Shown here in pieces: positions 1-6,115 of a DNA stretch of 9,984 nt. The position numbers were made by a program, and so were the translations under genes. Under the pieces are notes generated by a model. The model was given only the letters and a program-made list of their open reading frames with translations. It had not been told where the DNA came from and ran no database searches. How positions within the stretch are numbered: position 1 is the first letter of the stretch; the number at the start of each line of letters is the position of its first letter. This DNA comes from Pseudomonadota bacterium (GTDB taxonomy: Bacteria; Pseudomonadota; Alphaproteobacteria; Azospirillales; Azospirillaceae): positions 1 to 9,984 of the forward strand of contig JAEZHQ010000327.1 of assembly GCA_023416455.1 (NCBI GenBank), given 5' to 3'.

Positions 1-452
1 CGCGGCTCCAGCCCGGGCAGACCGCCGTCCACATCCTCCGCCCGCCAGGCGACGCGGGCCGGCGCGGCATCCCGCGCCAGCGCCTCGCCCCAGCGCCGGA
101 TGGCCGGGCTGCCCTCCACGAGGAGGGCGTCCGCGAGGCCGGGCCAGCAGTCGGCCGCCGCCCACAGGGCGGTGCCGGGGCCGGCCCCGACGTCCAGCGC
201 CGTGACCGGCGCGAAGCCGGGCCGCCGTTCCGCCACCGCCGCCATGCTGGCGCGCACCGCGGCGTAGGTGGCCGGCAGCCGGGTGGCGAGATAGGCCCGC
301 GCCGCCAGGTCGTCGTTCAGATGGAAACGGCCGTCGCGCCGTTCCGCCCGGTAGCGTTGCGACAGCGTGTCCGCCGCGCGCTTGAGATCGGCGAGGCCGA
401 CGCCGTCCAGCGCGCGGTCCACCGCCTGGCGGAGCATCGGGGGGAGGTCCAT
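1..452 (-). CDS. Rsm22-family SAM-dependent methyltransferase, N-terminal part (partial)
   Basis: The minus strand reads open from an ATG at 452 down to the window edge, giving 150 complete codons; the C-terminal part lies outside. The protein begins MDLPPMLRQAVDRAL. At residues 86-94 it has LDVGAGPGT, the glycine-rich motif I of class I SAM-binding methyltransferases. An acidic residue follows in VEGS (about 112-115), where motif II is expected. The N-terminal helical part with RYR and the HLNDDLAARAYLATRLPAT segment before motif I is typical of the Rsm22 family, which is linked to the small ribosomal subunit (mitochondrial Rsm22/METTL17 and bacterial homologues). In bacteria its substrate is not firmly established. 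No strong Shine-Dalgarno precedes the ATG, but the codon-2 onwards sequence fits the family start. It lies 125 nt downstream of the tannase gene on the same strand, so it could be read through from it. Family call is confident; exact function is not. Confidence 0.8.
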   Translation of the reverse strand, partial: MDLPPMLRQAVDRALDGVGLADLKRAADTLSQRYRAERRDGRFHLNDDLAARAYLATRLPATYAAVRASMAAVAERRPGFAPVTALDVGAGPGTALWAAADCWPGLADALLVEGSPAIRRWGEALARDAAPARVAWRAEDVDGGLPGLEP

Positions 453-538
453 GGTGCGGGAAGCGAGGATCGTAGGGGGGCGGCCGCGGCCGGTTCGCGC
501 GGGGTGGTAGCACGCCCGCCCCCACCCGCGCCAGCCGC

Positions 539-563
539 TTGGCCGGCGGCCCCGCCCGGCCAA
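539..563 (-). terminator. Candidate stem-loop downstream of the tannase gene
   Basis: A perfect 8-bp inverted repeat (TTGGCCGG at 539-546, CCGGCCAA at 556-563) with a 9-nt loop lies 14 nt past the tannase stop codon. The position suits a terminator or 3'-end stabiliser, but no T-run follows, so an intrinsic terminator is not proven. Confidence 0.25.
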
Positions 564-565
564 CC

Positions 566-589
566 TCAGCGGCAGCCTCAGCGGCAGCC
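566..589 (-). repeat. 12-bp tandem duplication covering the tannase stop codon
   Basis: The plus-strand unit TCAGCGGCAGCC occurs twice in tandem with no mismatch (566-577 and 578-589). On the coding strand each unit reads Gly-Cys-Arg-stop, so the final three codons and the TGA of the tannase gene are duplicated in frame. If the first TGA were read through, translation would meet an identical second TGA four codons later. Confidence 0.85.
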
Positions 590-2257
590 CCAGGCCCCCG
601 GATCCTGCCAGTCGAGGTCGGACCGGACCCGGACCGTGCGCTGCGGGAAGCGGCAGAGGTCGCGCCGCCAGGCGACGGTGGCGCCGTCGGCCGCGAAGCC
701 GGTCATGGGCAGCCGGTCGGGGGCCTCGCCCCGCTCGACCCAGCCCTCCAGCGCGGTCAGCGGGTCGATGCTCCGCTCGTCGACGCCGGGGCCGAAGGGG
801 GTCTCCACCCCGGCGCGCTGGACGCCGCAATGGTCGAGGCCGGGGACCATGAACAGCCGCAGCACCCCGTCCACCGCCTCGCCGCCGCCCAGGGCCTTGC
901 GGACCGCCTCGTAATACTCGACGGTCTTGTAGGGCGTCACCAGCGGGTCGGCCCAGCCGTGATACATGACCATCCGGCCGCCGGCCGCCCGGAAGGCCGA
1001 GAGGTCGGGGTCGTCGGCGTTGAGCAGGGCCGCCGATTCCGCCATCCGCGCAGGGTCGGTGTCGAAGCGGAAGTCCTCGACGCGGTAGGCCGGGCCGGCG
1101 TCGGGCCGGAAGGCCAGGTAGCGCAGGAAGTCGGTGGCGATCGGCTCGGCGAAGCCATTGGGGAAGGCCGCCTTGAAGGGGGCCGATCCGGTCAGCCACA
1201 GCCCCCAGTAAGCCTCCGACCCCTCCGGCACGCCGCCGGGATAGAGCTGGCGGCCGAGCGCGTCGCGCGCGCCCTGGCGCCACAGGGCGATCACCCGCAA
1301 ATCGGCGCCGGTCAGGCAGTGCGGGCCGTCGGCGATGCCGCAGGACTGCGCGCGCAGATCCACCTCGCACAGGCGCGGGTCGGCGATGAGGCGGTCGACG
1401 GTGCCGTCCATGGCGTCGCAGCGGTCCATGGTGGCGTCGTAGAGCCGCCGGATCTTGGTGGCGAAGTCGCCGGCGGTGAGCACCCGGCCGCCCTTGCCGT
1501 CGCTGTTGGTGTGCAGAAGCCAGGCGAAGGCGGTGCCGACCAGCCCCGGATAGTCCAGCGCCGGGGCGCCGGCGACGATGCCCTGGAACTCCGCCGGCTG
1601 CTTCAGGGCCGCCTTGACCGCCATCCGGCCGCCGGTCGAGCAGCCGGCGAAATAGGCGGCGGACTGGGGCTTGCCGTAGAAGGCGCGGACCAGCGCCTTG
1701 CCGACCCGCGCCGTGTCGGCGACGCTGCGGTGGGCGAAGCTCTCCTCGGCGACCGGGTCGCCGTAGGCCCAGCGGCCGTCGGTGTTGGCGCCGCTGTGGC
1801 CGGAATCGCTGGTCGCCGTGGCGTAGCCGCGCGCCTGCCCCGGCAGGCTGGAGTTGAACAGGTGCGGGTAGTCGGTCAGCAGGTCGCCGCACAGGCCGCC
1901 GCAGCCCGACTGGAAGAAGCGGCCGTTCCACGCCTCGTCGACCGGCAACCGGACCTCGACCCGGGTCGCCGGGCGGACCACGGCGCGCACCCGGCAATGG
2001 GCCGGGATGGGCAGGCTCTGGCCGACCACGGTCGCGGTGGCGGCCTCGACCACCGCCGTGCCGAGCAGGTCGGTGCCGGGCAGCGACAGCGCCGACAGCC
2101 GCGCGCAGCGCTCGGCGAAGGCGGCGTCCGCTCCGGCCGCCGCCGCCGGCCCGGCGCCGCCGGCCGCCCCGATGACGGTGGCGATCACGGTGGCGATCAC
2201 GGTAGCGATCACGGTGGCGGGGGCGAGCGACAGGACCGACCACAACCCGTAGCGCAT
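578..2257 (-). CDS. Secreted tannase/feruloyl esterase-family alpha/beta hydrolase
   Basis: 559 aa, a usual length for the tannase/feruloyl esterase family (PF07519), whose members cleave ester bonds in gallotannins, feruloylated plant wall polysaccharides or related aromatic esters. The nucleophile motif is GCSTGG at 205-210 (Ser207). The acid is Asp437 in HGWADP and the base His476 in LDHCG. Cys206 and Cys477, each next to a catalytic residue, complete the CS-D-HC motif, in which the two cysteines form a disulfide. A lid-type loop at 280-294 (CDAMDGTVDRLI, then DP) resembles the calcium-binding loop of the family, with Arg where Gly is common. The N-terminus has one Arg, a long hydrophobic stretch and an Ala-rich region around 33-45, consistent with Sec export to the periplasm or outside. 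The ATG start has a good ribosome site (GGAGGGACGGAG just upstream). It is divergent from the small CxxC gene at 2434. True substrate cannot be read from sequence. Confidence 0.9.
   Translation of the reverse strand: MRYGLWSVLSLAPATVIATVIATVIATVIGAAGGAGPAAAAGADAAFAERCARLSALSLPGTDLLGTAVVEAATATVVGQSLPIPAHCRVRAVVRPATRVEVRLPVDEAWNGRFFQSGCGGLCGDLLTDYPHLFNSSLPGQARGYATATSDSGHSGANTDGRWAYGDPVAEESFAHRSVADTARVGKALVRAFYGKPQSAAYFAGCSTGGRMAVKAALKQPAEFQGIVAGAPALDYPGLVGTAFAWLLHTNSDGKGGRVLTAGDFATKIRRLYDATMDRCDAMDGTVDRLIADPRLCEVDLRAQSCGIADGPHCLTGADLRVIALWRQGARDALGRQLYPGGVPEGSEAYWGLWLTGSAPFKAAFPNGFAEPIATDFLRYLAFRPDAGPAYRVEDFRFDTDPARMAESAALLNADDPDLSAFRAAGGRMVMYHGWADPLVTPYKTVEYYEAVRKALGGGEAVDGVLRLFMVPGLDHCGVQRAGVETPFGPGVDERSIDPLTALEGWVERGEAPDRLPMTGFAADGATVAWRRDLCRFPQRTVRVRSDLDWQDPGAWGCR
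2171..2218 (-). repeat. Four-copy 12-bp tandem repeat inside the tannase signal peptide
   Basis: Four consecutive 12-bp units (2171-2182, 2183-2194, 2195-2206, 2207-2218) follow the consensus GATCACGGTGGC, with one mismatch in the first unit (GATGAC) and one in the third (GGTAGC). Because 12 is a multiple of three, the repeat stays in frame and encodes Ala-Thr-Val-Ile four times (residues 14-29), in the hydrophobic core of the export signal. Copy-number change would lengthen or shorten that core in steps of four residues. Confidence 0.9.
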
Positions 2258-2310
2258 CTCCGTCCCTCCTTCAGCGGCCGGCCGGAGCGCTCCGCGGCGC
2301 TGCCGAACCC

Positions 2311-2331
2311 TCCGGTTGAATGTTCACCGGA
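2311..2331. promoter_or_regulatory. Inverted repeat in the divergent intergenic region (candidate operator)
   Basis: TCCGGT-N9-ACCGGA, two perfect 6-bp arms, lies near the middle of the 176-bp spacer between the divergent tannase (start 2257) and CxxC-protein (start 2434) genes. The symmetry and location fit a regulator binding site, but no -35/-10 pair could be assigned with confidence on either strand. The rest of the spacer shows only GC-rich sequence and the two ribosome sites. Confidence 0.25.
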
Positions 2332-2433
2332 ACGCTCGCGCCGTCAAGCCTGCGGCGCGGGCGGGCCGCCGCTTGTCGCTGGCGCGGGCCGCGCTCCTGT
2401 GGCAGAGAGGGCCGGTCCCCGGAGGCCATCGCC

Positions 2434-2880
2434 ATGCGGCCGCGCGCCAGAATCCTTCGCCCCGACCTCGACCCGGTCCGCCCGGACCTGTCCTCGGGCA
2501 ACCTCCGCTGCCGCTCCTGCGGCCGGCCCGACGGGGTCGTCCTGCGCGGCCTGCCGGACGGCCGCTGGTGGGACGGCGCCGACCAGACCTGGCGCGACGA
2601 CCATGGCCGGCACGCCGCCTGGCCCAGCGCCGTCGAGTACGGCCTGAGCCGCGACCAGCGGGTCAGCGTCGAGCCGGTCCGCTTCTCCGACCTGCCGGGA
2701 GCCCGCCCCCGCCTGCTGTGCGGCCGCTGCCGGAGAAGCGTCGGTACGGTCTACCGCATCGCCCGCACCCGCATCCGCTCGATGATGCGCCGGGCGCTGG
2801 GCGACCTGTTCCTCGGCCCCTACGACGACCCGGAGGTGGTCGAGCGCCTGGTGGCGACCAGCCAGCGCCGCAAGCGTTAG
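2434..2880 (+). CDS. Hypothetical protein with two CxxC pairs (possible zinc-binding)
   Basis: 148 aa. The ATG at 2434 is chosen because GGAGG lies 8 nt upstream (2421-2425); an upstream in-frame ATG at 2320 would add 38 residues of Arg/Ala-rich sequence without a ribosome site. CxxC pairs occur at Cys26/Cys29 (RCRSCG) and Cys96/Cys99 (LCGRCR), so a four-cysteine zinc site is plausible. Between them lies a Trp-rich, polar stretch (GRWWDGADQTW at about 43-53). The C-terminal third is strongly basic and helical (RTRIRSMMRR) and the protein ends RRKR, which could suit nucleic-acid contact. There is no signal peptide or membrane segment, so it should be cytoplasmic. I do not recognise a family. 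Codon use resembles its neighbours. A repeat-rich spacer with a strong hairpin follows its stop and separates it from the convergent flagellar operon. Confidence 0.7.
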   Translation: MRPRARILRPDLDPVRPDLSSGNLRCRSCGRPDGVVLRGLPDGRWWDGADQTWRDDHGRHAAWPSAVEYGLSRDQRVSVEPVRFSDLPGARPRLLCGRCRRSVGTVYRIARTRIRSMMRRALGDLFLGPYDDPEVVERLVATSQRRKR

Positions 2881-2926
2881 AGCGGATCGCGTAAAATCGG
2901 AATCGATTTGAAGCGTGAATCCGCTC
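2880..2926. repeat. Imperfect palindromic intergenic element
   Basis: GAGCGGAT (2880-2887) pairs with ATCCGCTC (2919-2926), and AAATCG (2894-2899) pairs with CGATTT (2904-2909) inside, giving a nested stem-loop of about 47 nt right after the CxxC gene. Short palindromic elements of this style are common dispersed intergenic repeats in alphaproteobacteria; membership in a particular family is inference. Confidence 0.55.
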
Positions 2927-2939
2927 GCAAAACAAAGGC

Positions 2940-2981
2940 CTAAAGTTTCGTGCGTTTCAGATGAAACGCACGAAACTTTAG
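2940..2981. terminator. Perfect 20-bp-arm hairpin between convergent genes (likely bidirectional terminator or REP-like element)
   Basis: The arm 2940-2959 (CTAAAGTTTCGTGCGTTTCA) is the exact reverse complement of 2962-2981, with only GA (2960-2961) between them. The hairpin lies in the 148-bp gap between the convergent plus-strand CxxC gene and the last gene of the minus-strand flagellar operon. It is more AT-rich than the surrounding genes. No long T-run follows either arm, so it may act as a strong stem that stops or protects both transcripts rather than a classical intrinsic terminator. Confidence 0.6.
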
Positions 2982-3028
2982 AGCGGATCGCGGGGAATCG
3001 GGGAACGCACGGCATTCCGGCAGCCGGG

Positions 3029-4111
3029 TCAGGCGCCGACGCGCGCCGACTGCTCCAGCGCCTTGATGTAGGAGAGGCCCGGCAGGATCTCGGACTTGAC
3101 GAACTCCAGCCGCTGGTGCGGCCCGCCGCCATGGGTGAAGCGGGCCTTCCACAGGTTCATCTTGACGGCCAGCCCGCACAGCACCCCGCCGATGGTGACG
3201 TGGTGGGCGGCGATCAGCCGCCGCACCGCACGGAAGGTCTCGGCGTTGATGTCGTGCCAGAAAGCCTGGGAGCGGTTGTCGAAGCTCTCGAAGCGGCCGG
3301 TGATGGAGGTCGAGATGTCGGTCAGGTCGCGGCCGACCTCGTCGAGCAGCCGCGCCTGGCGGGGATCGCGCCGGATCTCGTTGAAGGCGCGGATGCCGTC
3401 CATCCAGGCGAGGAAACCCTGCACGTCGGGAACGATCTCGTCCAGGCACCTCTTGAAATAGGCGAGCGACAGGAAGATGTCGCCGTATTCCTCCAGGAAG
3501 TTCGGGATGTCGGTCAGGGCGACGTCCAGCCGGTCGGCCATCAGGCGCAGGCGGCGGCGCACCTCGCCGCGGTCGGGATGGGCGAACAGGCGGATCAGGT
3601 CGTCCACGCTGTTGACCGTGATGTCGTCGGTGCCGTAGACCGACTCGATCAGGGGGCGCGTGAAGACCCGCATGTAGCGCGTCAGCTCGGCCTTCTTGCG
3701 CTCCGACAGCCGCAGCCCCCAGCATTCGTCCACGGGCACGTCGAGACGGCGCAGCTCGATGCGCAGGGAATAGACGTCGAAGCTGGCGGCCTGGGCGATG
3801 CGGTCGATCTTGACGAGGTCGCGCGCGAGCGCCCCGCCGTGGGAGGCGAAATGGGCGGGCAGATGGCGCGGGACGATCTGGCCGCTTCCGGCGTGCGCGT
3901 CGTTGAACAGCTCGACGACCGTCTCCAGGCGGACGTTCTTGATCAGGCGCGCCCGCCGGAGGCCCGGCGTCTCCAGCGGGATGGCGGCGAGCGGCAGGAT
4001 GTGGAGCGCGTCCCGCCCGTCGTCGTCCGCCGCCGTCCGCCCCGGGCGGCGGGACGTCGAGGCCGCGCCGGGCAAGCCCCGCGCGCGGACCGGTCGGTGG
4101 CCGGATTCCAC
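3029..4111 (-). CDS. Uncharacterised protein at the end of the flagellin operon
   Basis: 360 aa, starting with GTG at 4111; the start is supported by AGGAG 7-8 nt upstream and by the 25-nt gap to the preceding DUF1217 gene. I do not recognise a family. Residues 1-35 are Arg/Pro/Ala-rich and probably disordered. The rest looks soluble and largely helical with many charged pairs (for example LSERKKAELTRYMRVF at 125-140). Conserved-looking blocks are ILPLAAIPLETPGLRRARLIKN (38-59), DIPNFLEEYGDIFLSLAYFKR (191-211), FLAWMDGIRAFNEIRRDP (223-240) and a less polar segment IGGVLCGLAVKMNLW (307-321). There is no signal peptide and no clear membrane span. Cysteines are sparse (Cys120, 212, 312). Position as last gene after flaF, flbT, FlaG-like and DUF1217 genes argues for a role in filament assembly, flagellin handling or motility control; that is inference from context only. 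Confidence 0.75.
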   Translation of the reverse strand: MESGHRPVRARGLPGAASTSRRPGRTAADDDGRDALHILPLAAIPLETPGLRRARLIKNVRLETVVELFNDAHAGSGQIVPRHLPAHFASHGGALARDLVKIDRIAQAASFDVYSLRIELRRLDVPVDECWGLRLSERKKAELTRYMRVFTRPLIESVYGTDDITVNSVDDLIRLFAHPDRGEVRRRLRLMADRLDVALTDIPNFLEEYGDIFLSLAYFKRCLDEIVPDVQGFLAWMDGIRAFNEIRRDPRQARLLDEVGRDLTDISTSITGRFESFDNRSQAFWHDINAETFRAVRRLIAAHHVTIGGVLCGLAVKMNLWKARFTHGGGPHQRLEFVKSEILPGLSYIKALEQSARVGA

Positions 4112-4136
4112 GGTGGGTCTCCTGTGGAGCGCCGCG

Positions 4137-4931
4137 TCAGAAACGCGGGAAGTTCAGGAGCGACGCCGTGATCGACGGGTCGATGGCGATGATCGGCGCC
4201 CGGCCGCCGCGCTGGAGCGGCCCGATGTAGGGCAGCCCGGTGCCGGCGGCGGACGACGGCCCGTTGCGCAGGTCGTGCATCACGGAGAAGCGGTCGAGGA
4301 AGGCCCGGACCTTCGCCGGATCCTTGAAGTCCGCGATGTCGAACTTTTTGGCCAGCGTGTCCTTGAGCTTGTCGATGTTCTGCATCGCGGCCTGGTCGGG
4401 CAGGCCCAGCGCCGTGAAGACCACCTTCTGCAACGGCTGGTCGGCCAGCACCTGATACCAGTTGGTGATGCCGGGCGCCCGGCGCTGGAAGTAGAGCGCC
4501 AGCCGGACCGCCGGGTTGGTCTCCTCCGCCGAGACCTCCAGCTTGACCTTGATGAAGCGGTCGACGATGGCCTTGACGACCGTCGGTTCCTTGAGGTTGG
4601 CGCCGCCCGTCTCCGCAAATCCCAGGACCGTGGCCAGCTCCTTGAACTTGCTGTCGTTCATGCGGTTGGCGGTGGCCTTCGGGTCGGTGACGCCCTCGTT
4701 CAGCACTTTGCGGATGAGGCCGCGGGCGTAGATCTGGCTGCCCAGGTCGAAGGCTTCCATGACGAAGCGGTAGGTTCTGTCGTCCTTCAGCAACGCCTCG
4801 GTCGAGGTGATCTTCCCGATGTTCGCCTCGAAATGGGCGATGGCCCGCTGCACCTCGCCGCGCTTGCGCAGGGCCTGCTCGTAGCGGTCCTGGTGGCGGG
4901 TGAGGAGGCGGTAATCCTGGATGGTGCTCAT
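4137..4931 (-). CDS. DUF1217-family flagellar-cluster protein
   Basis: 264 aa. The opening MSTIQDYRLLTRHQDRYEQAL, the alternating helical blocks with FVMEAFDLGSQIYARGLIRKVLNEGVTDPKATANRMNDSKFKELATVLGF-type content (about 56-105), and the Asn-Trp-Tyr-Gln segment (about 157-160) match the DUF1217 family. That family is found in flagellar gene clusters of alphaproteobacteria and has no settled biochemical function. The ending with several Gly/Pro-rich turns (PYIGPLQRGGRAP, about 234-246) is followed by a short hydrophobic tail. There is no signal peptide. The ATG at 4931 lies 3 nt past the FlaG-like stop, so translation is probably coupled; a purine-rich AAGGGGAG precedes it. It probably acts with the other products of this operon on the filament or hook-filament junction, which is inference from location. 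Confidence 0.75.
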   Translation of the reverse strand: MSTIQDYRLLTRHQDRYEQALRKRGEVQRAIAHFEANIGKITSTEALLKDDRTYRFVMEAFDLGSQIYARGLIRKVLNEGVTDPKATANRMNDSKFKELATVLGFAETGGANLKEPTVVKAIVDRFIKVKLEVSAEETNPAVRLALYFQRRAPGITNWYQVLADQPLQKVVFTALGLPDQAAMQNIDKLKDTLAKKFDIADFKDPAKVRAFLDRFSVMHDLRNGPSSAAGTGLPYIGPLQRGGRAPIIAIDPSITASLLNFPRF

Positions 4932-4934
4932 GCC

Positions 4935-5306
4935 TCACATCTCCCCTTCCGCGGCCGGCGGGGAGCCGCCGTCCTCCTCCGGTTCGCCCGGATGGAGCAG
5001 CGGGTCGACGTAGGTCGGCGGGATGCGCATGATCACCTCGCCGGTCTCGGTGTTCAGCACCTCGGTGTAGATGCGGCTGGTCCCGGGGTCGAGCTGGACC
5101 CGGTAGGGCTGGATCTCCGCGCGCGGCGGGAAGGCCGCCCGCTGCCCCTTCTCCGCGCCTTCGACGACCTCGGTGGTCTTGTCGTTCTCCGCCTGGGCGG
5201 CTTGCAGGCGCTCCGTCTGGCGCTGGCGCGCCTCGGCGATCACGTCGGCGCTGGTCAGTCCGCGCTCGACGCCGGCGGCACCGATGCCGTCCAAGGGCTT
5301 CGCCAT
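4935..5306 (-). CDS. FlaG-like flagellar protein
   Basis: 123 aa. The informative part is residues 67-97, where YRVQLDPGTSRIYTEVLN leads into the hallmark TGEVIMRIPP. This matches the C-terminal core of FlaG proteins (beta hairpin ending TGEVIRQIP). FlaG-type proteins influence filament length or flagellin export; they are small and poorly understood. The N-terminal half (residues 15-55) is polar, with a likely helix rich in Gln/Glu/Ala (EARQRQTERLQAAQAEN), as in FlaG linkers, and the C-terminus is a Pro/Glu/Gly tail. ATG at 5306 lies 4 nt after the flbT stop. The flanking DUF1217 and flbT genes support a filament function. The FlaG identity rests on the short motif plus context, so I give no gene symbol. 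Confidence 0.65.
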   Translation of the reverse strand: MAKPLDGIGAAGVERGLTSADVIAEARQRQTERLQAAQAENDKTTEVVEGAEKGQRAAFPPRAEIQPYRVQLDPGTSRIYTEVLNTETGEVIMRIPPTYVDPLLHPGEPEEDGGSPPAAEGEM

Positions 5307-5310
5307 GGCC

Positions 5311-5745
5311 TCACCCCGCCGCGTGCTGGCCGTCGCGCCCGGCGGGCGGCGGCTTGCTCCGCGCCAGAACCGTGTCCTCGTAGCTGAGGACCGCGCGCAG
5401 GGCGCTCAGCGCCTTGTAGTAGTCCCGCTCGCCGACGTGGCTCACCGCCTGGGCGATGTGGTTCCGGATGTCGGGGTTCGCGAAGGCCGCATAGAGCTTG
5501 GCCATCATGCCGGCGGCCACCGGGGCGCAGCGGTCGGCCGAGGCGGGGTCGAGCAGCATGCCCTGGATCACGAAGTAGGTGCGGCGCACCGGGGTGGTCG
5601 CCTCCTCCTCCTGCATGATGTCGCTGCCGCGGATGATCTGGGCGAAGTTGCTGACGGTGAGGGTGTAGCGGCGGTTCTCGTTCTGCACGACGCAGCCGTT
5701 GATGACCACCCGCTCGCAGGGCTTGAGGCGGAGCTTAAGCGACAT
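5311..5745 (-). CDS. flbT: FlbT, post-transcriptional regulator of flagellin
   Basis: 144 aa, normal length for FlbT. It begins MSLKLRLKPCERVVINGCVVQN, the typical FlbT N-terminus (basic residues, then the ERVVINGAV-like strand), followed by DIMQEEEATTPVRRTYFVIQ (about 42-61), with helices to the end. In Caulobacter and relatives FlbT acts on the 5' untranslated region of flagellin mRNA, controlling its translation and stability according to filament assembly state; in some species it is an activator. Start ATG at 5745 has GGAGGT close upstream. The start lies inside the last codons of flaF (11-bp overlap), so the two are translationally coupled, as expected for partners. It is cytoplasmic, with no signal. 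The flagellin it would regulate is encoded just upstream in the same direction. Confidence 0.93.
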   Translation of the reverse strand: MSLKLRLKPCERVVINGCVVQNENRRYTLTVSNFAQIIRGSDIMQEEEATTPVRRTYFVIQGMLLDPASADRCAPVAAGMMAKLYAAFANPDIRNHIAQAVSHVGERDYYKALSALRAVLSYEDTVLARSKPPPAGRDGQHAAG

Positions 5746-6115
5746 CGGCCACCTCCACGGCGGGCTCGGGCAGCCCTTGCAGCCCCTGCATGATGGCCCG
5801 GTTGATGTCGATGAGGAGGTCGACACCCGCCTCCCCCCGCAGGACGAGGCGGGTGTGCCGGTCCACGGAGAAGGACAGCGAGACGAGGCCGGCGCGCAGC
5901 TTCTGCGGCAGGGCGTTGCCGTCGTCGAGCAGGTCGGCGCGCAGCCATCCCCACAGCTCCATGTTCCGCCACAGGGCGTCCACGAGGTCCCGCGACCGCC
6001 AGTCGGCCTCCCGGTGCCGCTCCAGCGCCAGGGTGATGCGCAGGAAGACACGGTATTCGATCCGGCGCGGATCGTCGCACTCGATGATGGTCTGCTGATA
6101 GGCGGCGATGCTCAT
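5735..6115 (-). CDS. flaF: FlaF, flagellin production/secretion factor
   Basis: 126 aa. The start MSIAAYQQTIIECDDPRRIEYRVFLRITLALE is the alphaproteobacterial FlaF N-terminus (short helix YQQT followed by the ExR-rich helix). The AxxxNxxLWxxLxxDLxxxxNxLPxxLRAxLxSLxxFV-type pattern is visible as DALWRNMELWGWLRADLLDDGNALPQKLRAGLVSLSFSVDRH (about 45-86). Family members are required for flagellin accumulation or export and act opposite or together with FlbT. Start ATG at 6115 has AGGGG 7-8 nt upstream; longer in-frame starts to 6277 run through the intergenic hairpin and are rejected. Its TAA overlaps the flbT start by 11 bp. A 169-nt gap containing a hairpin separates it from the upstream flagellin gene. 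Confidence 0.93.
   Translation of the reverse strand: MSIAAYQQTIIECDDPRRIEYRVFLRITLALERHREADWRSRDLVDALWRNMELWGWLRADLLDDGNALPQKLRAGLVSLSFSVDRHTRLVLRGEAGVDLLIDINRAIMQGLQGLPEPAVEVADVA

Larger units (their letters stand above)
2877..2992. repeat. 15-bp direct repeat pair flanking a hairpin
   Basis: TTAGAGCGGATCGCG occurs at 2877-2891 and again at 2978-2992, both in the same orientation, and both followed by a related AT/CGG-containing tail (TAAAATCGG versus GGGAATCGG). The first copy overlaps the stop codon of the CxxC-protein gene. The two copies bracket the palindromes listed separately, which suggests a duplicated dispersed intergenic repeat. Confidence 0.75.

Noticed and set aside
2320..2433. 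Upstream start for the CxxC protein
   Set aside because: It adds Arg/Ala-rich sequence with no ribosome site; the 2434 start has GGAGG 8 nt upstream.
539..2647. 702-codon plus-strand open frame
   Set aside because: It runs antisense to the tannase gene, is Gly/Arg/Ala/Val-rich with no recognisable domain, and arises from GC-rich codon bias; the tannase on the other strand has complete catalytic motifs and a ribosome site.
2915..4171. 418-codon plus-strand open frame
   Set aside because: Antisense shadow of the 360-aa operon gene and start of the repeat spacer; low-complexity composition, no ribosome site.
3798..5387. 529-codon plus-strand open frame across the flagellar operon
   Set aside because: Antisense to DUF1217, FlaG-like and flbT genes, which have family motifs and coupled spacing.
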